Below are positions 10,801 through 19,800 of a stretch of DNA of 64,000 bases, in pieces; positions within the stretch are counted from its first letter, which is position 1, and every line of letters starts with the position of its first letter. The stretch covers positions 166,446-230,445 of the forward strand of contig CAZFSS010000003.1 in assembly GCA_964521715.1 (NCBI GenBank). The letters run 5' to 3'. The translations under genes were made by a program, and so were the position numbers. Origin of the DNA: DAOVRD01 sp964521715 (GTDB taxonomy: Bacteria; Planctomycetota; Brocadiia; SM23-32). A model generated the notes under the pieces. That model did no database searches. It was not told the DNA's origin and worked only from the letters and a program-made list of their open reading frames with translations.

Positions 10801-13800
10801 GGGCAGAGCGATCCGTATACAGTCTCCGGCATCGAGGTGGATCAGAGGGCGCTGGCGCTCGAGGGGCTCTCCGAGGACCTGTGGGATATCGGGCTGGACC
10901 TTTACGAGGCGGGCACGGATGAGCCGCTGGCAAGTATGGACTACGGGCTGCGCCCGGCCCTTGTGAACGCGCCGCTGGAATCGGCGTTCGAAGTGCTCGA
11001 TTGGTGGGCCATCACCGACGCCCGGATGAACCTGCTGACCGACCAGGATGCAGACGGCTTCTACCGCCTGGCCGAGGTCCAGTGGAACGCCGACACAAGC
11101 CTGGCCTCCAGCGACGTTTACGCCGTCGTCCGCGCCCGTGACGAGCAGGGGAACGTCTACCTCGTGGGCCGTTCGGACATGCATGCCGTCCACGGAGAGG
11201 AAGAAGACTGGGCGGCCCTGACCGTGTCCGAGCTTCCGCAGGGCTACTGGGACTTCAACATCACGCTGCGCAACAGCAAGGACGGCTCGGTAGTGGCCGT
11301 CCTTGACTTCGGGGAGGATCCCGACCTTGAGGACGTCTCCTTCGAGCTGCCGCAGGAGGACCAGGCCGAGGCGTGGTTCGCGGACGCGCGGCGGTCCGCC
11401 CGCACGGACGAAGATGGCGACGGCTACGCGCGGGGCGTCACGCTGGAATGGGACGTGGACACCGCGCTGGCGGGCGTTTCCGTCTACGTCAAGGTCTTCG
11501 GGCGCAACTCCGGCGGCCACGAGTTCCTGGTCCTCCAGGACGCGCCTTACGCCGTCCATGGCGCCGCGGAGGATTGGCGTCAGGTCCTGATCTCGGACCT
11601 CTCCCGCGACGCCTGGGACTTCAGGCTCGAGCTTTACGATGCCGCGACCGATGTCATGGCCGCCTCGCTGGAGTACGGCGCCGAGTGGACCATGATGGAC
11701 GTGCAGATGGAGCCCGTGGCGCAGGACGTTGCGCCCGTATGGTCCATCTCGGACCCCGCCGCGCAGACGTCCGGCGACCAGGACGGGGACGGCTACTGCA
11801 CGCAGGCGGCCGTGTCCGCCACGGTGACTGCTGAGAACGTGGACACGGCGCGCGCCTACGTGATCGTCTACGCGAGGGACGCGGGCGAACGGGAGGTGGC
11901 CCGGGAGTACTTCGAGTTCACGGGCGGCCTGCCGCAGGTCGTGACGGTGACGGTTGCGGATTTGCCTCACGACGAGTGGAGCTTCTGCATGGGCGTCTAC
12001 GACGCCGCGTCGAACGCGTTGCTGTCGAGCCTGCCCTACGGCGAGGTCGGCGGCGTCCCGCTCGAGACGCTCAGCCAGGATCAGCGCGCCCGCTGGTGGG
12101 TCGCCGACGCGCAGGTGGCTCCGCGCACGGACGAGGACGCGGATGGGTACTATCGCGAGGCCGAGATCCGCTGGAACGCCGACACGAACCTGAGCTCCAG
12201 CTCCGTCTATGCCGGCATCCTGGCCTTCGACTCGCGCGGCAATCTCAGCCATACGTTCTACACGGATGCCTACACGATCTACGGCGATTCGCCCGACTGG
12301 CGGACGTTCGTCGTGTCGGGCCTGGCGCGCGATGACTGGGACTTCCGCGTGGTCCTCTACGAGTCGTCAAGCGGCGATCAGGTGGCAGCCCAGGGCTACG
12401 GGGCGGCGCAGACCGATGCCGATCTGGCGGACGTGCCGCTGGAGAGCAGGGCCCAGGACGCCCTGTGGGACGTCCGCGACGCCCGCATCTCGCTCGGTCC
12501 GGACCTGGACGGCGACGGCTTCTTCCGCTCGGTCACCCTCGAGTGGGACGCCAACACGAGCCTGGGCACGGCCGACGTCTACGCCGTCGTGTCCGCGCGG
12601 GACGGCGCGGAGCGCTCCTGGACCTCGGACACTTACGCCGTTCAGGGGAGCAACGTCGACTGGCACGCCATGCCGGTCGCGGGGCTGCCGCAGGACGTGT
12701 GGGACTTCCGGATCGAGTTGCACGATGCCGCTACGGGCGAGGTCGTCGCGGCTCTGGACTACGGCGCGGATGCCGACCTCACGGCGGTGGGGCTGGAGGC
12801 GGCCGACCAGGACCGCATCCCGCGTCTGACCCAACGGTACTCCGTCACTTTCGAAGCGCTCGATCAGCCCATCTGGTTCGGCGATACGGCGTGGCTGCTG
12901 GATACCGGCTACATGGCCGGCGACGCCCTGGGGGTCCGGGCGCAAGGGGCGTTCCTGGCGGGCACGGTGGACGTTGTGTTCACGGGCACGCTGGTCATGG
13001 AGTACCCGGCTGCGGTGACTCCCGGCCAGCAGGGCGTTCCGGTCGAGATCCACTTCGAGGGCGCCGGCAACGGCAGCCTGGCGGGCGGGCTCGTTCTGGG
13101 AGCCGACGTGCTCCTTTCGGTCGAGTGCAACCTGTCGGACTACATCAACTCCCTGGGGATCGCCGACATCGACTACGAGGGCTCGCTCTTCGACGTTCTG
13201 CAGGCCATGGGCGTCTTGACGCAGTCGCCCGACGAGTGGACCTTCGGGATGCAGTCCGCCTTCACGCCGTGGCTCGGGCAAGAGACGACCGTCCGGCAGA
13301 GCGCGTTCATGGAGGAGGTCCCGTTCGGCGTCGTGCAGGTCATCCTCGATCAGCTTGCGCCGGGTCTGGCCGGGCTGGTCGGCTCGTCTGCCGACCTGGA
13401 GGTGGGCGTGGGGTTCGAGATCGAACGCTCCGATTACTTCACGCCCGAGTCGCTGGAGGGGATGCTGTCCTACGCGGGCAGGATGACGCCCTTTGTCCTC
13501 GACGGCTCGGGTTCCACGACGGTCTACCTCAACATCCCCGCGGGGGCGACGGGATCGATCTTCATCGATCCTGAGGACCTGGTGCTCGATAACGCATTCC
13601 AGGCCAGCGTCCAGTTCGCCTCGGAGCTCAGCGCGCAGGCGAACGGCCTCCTCAGCCTCGTGCCCTACCTGGGCGACTGGCTCGTCGCGAGACAGGCGGA
13701 GTGGGACGGGTTCACGCCGGACGTCATCTCGCTGGCGCTGCCCAAGCGCGAGCTGTCGTTCTCGATAAGCGATCCCGAACCGGTCCAGGTGCTCGTGGTG

Positions 13801-16800
13801 ACCGGCGCCATCGCCGATGCATTCCCCTCGATGATCGGCGAGCCGGGGGATACGCTCCCCGCAGCCAAGCGGATCGCCGTCAGCTACGGAGGCCCGCACC
13901 AGGCCACCGGGTGGATCGGCGACAACCCGTACGGCGCCGCCGACGTCGACTTCTACAGCTTCAATGCCGCCGCCGGCTCCGTCCTCCAGGTCGACATCGA
14001 CGCTCAGGAGATCGGCAGTGAGCTCGACGCCGTGGCGCGGCTGTTCGACGCCAGCGGCCGGGAGCTGGCGATGAACGACGACGGGGTGGATTCCGACACG
14101 GGCTTCGGGGGGCTGGACTCGTACCTGCGGCACACGTTTGCTTACGCCGGGACGTACTACGTCGGCGTATCGGGTTTCCCCGACCTGACTTACAACCCGT
14201 TCGCCTCGAACAGCGGACAGGGCTGGAGCACCGGCGCCTACCACCTCCGGATAGGGCTCGAGCCGCCCGGGGCCGTCGTGGCTGGCGGCGACAACGACGA
14301 TTCGGTTGCGACTGCCCGCGTGGTGGACCTGCTGCCAGGTCTGCCGCTCCATGTCGATGGGTTCATCGGTGATGGCGCGTTCGGCGCGGACGACGTCGAC
14401 CTGTTCGAGGTGACGGCCGGCGGAGGCCTGCTGCTCACGGCCGACGTTGACGCCCAGGAGATCGGCAGTTCCCTCGACTCGATGCTGCGCGTTTTCGACG
14501 ATGCGGGCTACCCGTTGGCGTTGAGCGACGACGCGAGAGATCCCGACACGGGTTTCTACGGACTCGATTCCGCGCTGGCATGCTACCTCCCGGATGCCGG
14601 GACCTACTACGTCGGCGTGTCCGGCTACAGGAACTCGGAGTACGATCCTACAACTGTGGGCACCGGCTCAGACGGCGCGAGCGTGGGCGAGTACGGACTC
14701 CGGCTGCTCCTGACGCTCATGGCGGCGCCTGCTGCCGACGACAACGACACTCTCGCAGCTGCTGATGCCCTCGCGCTGCGGCTGAACGCGCGCGCGGAGG
14801 CGACCGGCGTCATCGGCGATAACGCCTGCGGCGCGGACGACGTGGACATCTACGCCGTGCAGGGCCAGGCGGGGATGCTGCTCCGGCTGGACGTCGACGC
14901 CGAGGAGTTCGGGATTGAGCTGGACTCCGTGCTGCGCGTGTTCGATTCGGTCGGCACGGAGGTCGCGAGGAACGACGACGCCACCGACCCGCAGTCCGGC
15001 TACGCCGGCACAGACTCCTACGTCACCTACGTCCTGCCGGCCACGGGCACCTACTACGTCGGCGTATCAAGCTATCCGGACTTCACTTACGACCCGACCG
15101 TTGCCGGCAGCGGCGAGGGCTACAGCGTCGGGCCGTACGCGCTGGGAGTGGAGGCGCTGCCGGCGCGGGAGGTCGGTCTGGACGTCGGCGACACGCTGGC
15201 CAGCGCGCGCCGTGTTGCCGCAACGCCGGGCTCGCCCGTCCAGGTCGTGGCCCAGATCGGGGACGGCCTGTTCGGCTCCAACGACGTCGACGTGTTCGCG
15301 GTGGCGGTGGAGGGGCCGGCCGTCATCACGGCCGACATCGATGCGGCCGAGGTCGGGAGCGCGCTTGACTCCGTGTTGAGGCTGTTCGATGCGGACGGGA
15401 ACGAGCTTGCCTGGAACGACGACGGCGTGGACCCGGACAGCGGCTACTCCGGCCTCGACTCGTCGCTGACTCACTGGGTTGCGCAGTCCGGTTCCTACTA
15501 CATCGGCGTGTCCAGTTACCGCAACTTCGACTACGATCCGATGCTTGCCGGCAGCGGGTCGAACGGCTGGAGCGGCGGCCAATACCGGCTGAACGTGAAA
15601 GTGACGGGCGCCTTGCCCCCGGCTGATGACAACGACACGATGGCAGCCGCCACGCCGCTCACGCTTCAGCAGAACGTGCCTGTCCAGGCGTCCGGCTCGA
15701 TCGGGGACGGCCCTTACGGCACGGATGACGTTGACCTCTACTCCTTCCAGTCCGGCGGGAGGGCGATTCTATCCGTGGACGTGGACGCCTGTGAGCTGGG
15801 AAGCTCCCTCGATTCCGTCGTCCGGCTGTTTGACGCAGGCGGCAATGAGCTGGCCGTCAACGATGACGGGACCGATCCCGAGACCGGGTACTGGGGATGG
15901 GATTCGGCCCTGCAGTACCGGCTTACCGGGGCGGGCACCTACTACGTGGGCGTCTCCAGCTACGACAACTTCGACTACGATCCGCACTCCGCGGGCAGCG
16001 GACAGGGCGAGAGCGAGGGGCAGTACGTGCTCCTTCTCGCCTTGCGGCCCGGCGTCGCTCCGGGCGGGGACGTGGGAGACGACCTGGCGGCCCCAGGCGT
16101 TGCGGACGTGGCGGTCGGCCGACCGTACCAGGCCGTCTCGGCGATCGGCGACGGCTCGTACGGCCCCGATGACGTGGACGTGTACGCATTCCAGGCCCCG
16201 TCGGGCGGCCTCGTGCGGGTGGACGTCGACGCACAGGTGATCGGCAGCGGCCTGGACGCCGTCGTCCGCCTGTTTGACTCGGCGGGCAACGAACTGGCGG
16301 CGAACGACGACGCCGCGGACCCGAACACCGGGGTGTGGCTGCTTGATCCCGCCCTGGAGTTCGCCATAGGGCAGGGCGGCACGTACTACGTCGCAGTGTC
16401 GAGCTACGGCAATTCGAATTGCGACCCCGCAGAGGCCGGAACGGGCAGCGGCGGCGCGACGATGGGCGAATACGTGCTGGCCGTCGAGCTCTATCAGGAG
16501 CGCGCCGTCGAGGCGCCCGTGGCGGTCGGCGCGCTCGAGCAGGTCATCTACCTGGACTTCGACGGCGGCACGTTCCGCGACTTCGGCGGCACTGCTGTGG
16601 CCATCCCGGCGTTCGACGTGACGGACTTCGGCTTTACGGCCGGGGACAGGGGCGCCCTGATAGGCGCGGTCCTCGACTATGTGCGGCAGGACCTGATCAC
16701 GGGAGGATCCTTTGAGGTGCCGGCGACGGCTCTGGACCTGCCGGTCGAGATCGTCAGTTCGCGGCCGGCGGGCGTCCTTTACAGCACGGTTTACGTCGGC

Positions 16801-19800
16801 GGGAAGGCCAACGTCCTGGGCGAGGCGCAGGGCCTGGACTTCGGCAATCTGGACCCGACCGACGACGCGGCCGTCTATGCTGAGAGCATAGCGGCGCTCC
16901 TGTTCGTGGAACTGGGCGGGCAACCGACCCTGGAGCAGGCAGCGCAGGCGCTGGCCAACACCATCAGCCACGAGGTCGGCCACGTGCTGGGCCTTGTCCA
17001 CGTGGCCGAGGACGGCAGGTTGATGCAGGCCGGCTCCCTCGATTGGACGCATGTTGACAACGAGCGCTACGGCATCGGCACGGTCTACGATTGGCCGCCT
17101 CTGATCGGGCAGGTGCAGAACGCCCCGGCGATACTCAGGCAGAACCTGCAGCTGTCGCTGGACGTCGCGGGCATCAACGACGTGATGGCGGACGCGACGC
17201 CGCTGCTGCTGGGCTACGGGCTGCCCACGCGCATACTGAAAGCCATCGACAGGGAAGGGGACGTTGATCTCTACGGTTTCTCTGCCTCTGCGGGCGACAG
17301 GCTCCGCGTGGACGTGGACGCGTGGTCCGTGGGATCCGGTCTGGATGCTCGCGTCCGCATCCTCCGGGCGGACGGCAGCGTGCTCGCGGTCAGCGACCAG
17401 GGCGTCGATCCAAGCACCGGGGCGGTGGGCTTCGATCCATTCCTGCAGGTGGAGCTGGATCGGACGGGCACCTGCTACGTCGAGATGACGGGCGACATCG
17501 TCGCACAGAGCCGCCCGGGAGTGGCGCCGGGCGCATACGCCATGGAACTGAGCCTTTCGTCCTCGCTCGCGCAGGGCGTGCCGGGCGTGTTGTACGAGGA
17601 GGCCGGCCCTAAGGCGCGCATGCTGACCACTGGCCAGGTCTACAGCTTCACGGACTCTGACGGCGATCACGTCCGCGTGAGCTGGTTCGGGCCGGGCGCC
17701 GCCACGGTCGCCCTCCAGGGCAACGCCGCCGACGGCGCCGACATCGCCTCGATCTCGATCGCCGACGCGGCGTCCTACAGCTCGCTGGCGGTCTACATCA
17801 GCAGCGCCTCGGGCGGGGGCGCCACGTCCGTGGGCGCTATGACGGTCGACTCCGCGCAGATGGGCACCATCGTGCTGGGCGGCTACGGTCCCTTCGGCGG
17901 CCAGGTGGGCGACATCACGGGCACCGGCAGGATATTCCGTATCGACGTACACGGCCAGATGGCGGGCGTCGCTTTGATCGACGGTTCGGTTGACCTGGTG
18001 GCGGCGCAGTCCCTGGCGGGGACGTCGGCTCTGACCATCCACGGGTCGGTCCAGTACATGTCCGTCGCCGGCCAGGCGGCGGGGGTCATAGCAGTTGACA
18101 ACGTGCTCGCGCGGCTGACGGTGGGCGGCGACCTGCTGGCGGGCTTGAGCGCGGGCTCCGTGGGAACGCTGACGGTCGGCGGCGACCTCGGGTACTCGAC
18201 GGACTTCGGCGGCAGCCGGATCGAGGTCGATGGCAGCGTGCAGACGATCACCGTGGCCGGCGACTTCGACGGCAGCATGCGGGTGGGAGGCAACCTGAGC
18301 AGGCTCCAGGTGGCGGGCGATTTCCACGGCGACCTCGAGCTGCCCGGCGGCAACATGGACGTCTTGTGGATCGCCGGCGAGCTGTCCGGCAATGTGAACG
18401 TGAACGGAGCCATCTGGAACCTGGCCGCGGCGGCCGTGACCGAGTCCGGCGTGCTCAACGCGCGCCAGTTCGGCGGCATGTCCGTGGCCGGCGGGTTCGA
18501 AGGACGCGTGGGGATCCTGCTCGACGCCGGCTACGTTACCGTGCAGGGCGACGTGCAGGGCGTCTTCGAGGTGGAGGACGGCGTCGGGCTGGTCGTCTAC
18601 GGCAGCGTCTCGGAAGGCGCCTTCGTGCGGGCGAGGGGCGACCTGGACATCCTGAGCATCATGGGCTCCGTGGAGCAAGACGCGATGGTCGCCGCGTTCG
18701 GCTCCATCGGGAGCGTCAGGATCGGCTCCCCGGGGACGGGCGGGCACGTCGGCGGCGGCGTGCTGGCCGGCTACGCCCTCGGGGCGGATCTGGCCTTCGG
18801 AGGGAGCGGCGCCGACGCGGACGTTGTCAACGCAGGCCAGACCATGGGCACGCTGCTGGTCCTGGGGGCCGGCCTTCCTGACGACGGCATCTGGCAGGAC
18901 GGCTTCGTGGCGGCCACCGGAGGCATTTCTTTCGCGCTCATCAGCGGCGACATGCAGGGCGCCATCGTCGCCGGCGCACTGTCCGCGGGGGACGACGGAG
19001 ACATCTCGACTCTGGACGTGGGGCAGGAATTTTCGAGCAGCGCGGACATAGGCGGCGTGATCGTCAGCGGCGGGTCGCTGGCAGGGCCGGTGGTCGCCGG
19101 GGGCGACCTCAGCATGGTGATCGTCAGCGGCGGCCGCATCGAAGGAGACCTCAGCGCCCTTGCAGGCGACGTCGGGACCGTGATGGCGCAGGCCTCCTCC
19201 GGCGGAGGGATCAGCGGCGACGTCTATGCTTCGGGCAGCGTCAGCACTGTCCTGGCCATCGGAGGCGGCATCTCGGGCGACGTCGTGGCCGACGCGGGCA
19301 GCATCGGCAGCGTGCTGGCCAGCGGCGCTGGCTCCTCCATCACCAGTTCCGTCATCCAGGCGGGCGGCAGCATCGGCATGGTGCAGGCCGGGTCCGGCGG
19401 GGTCGCCTCCAGCATTATCTCCTCCGGCGGCATCAACATGGTGATGGCCGGCAAGGGCGACATCGACCTGAGGGACGGCCGGCGCATCTCCGCCGGCGGC
19501 AGCGTCAACGCGGTGCAGGCGTCCGGAGGAGGCATCCTCGGCGACGGCGATCCGGGGACGGCCGACATATCCGTCGCAAGCGGGAGCATCGGCCGCCTGG
19601 CGGCGAGCGGCGGCGGCGTCGATGGCATTGTCATCGACGTGAACCGCGGCACGAGCTCGGGGGGGCGGATCAACGGCGTCAGCGTGACGGGAGGAGGGAT
19701 CACGAACTCGGCGATCGAGGCGGATAGCTCGATCGTGCTGGTCAACGTCATCGGCGGCGACGTGGACGCCTCAATCGTGAGCCCCTCCGGATCCATCGGC

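Noticed and set aside
6376..18747. Very long minus-strand open frames opposite the giant gene (6376-9465, 9562-12252, 12367-14352, 15769-18747)
   Set aside because: They are mirror images of GC-rich Asp/Gly/Val codons. Their translations are Arg/Val/His-rich without domains or ribosome-binding sites, while the plus strand shows clear domain repeats.
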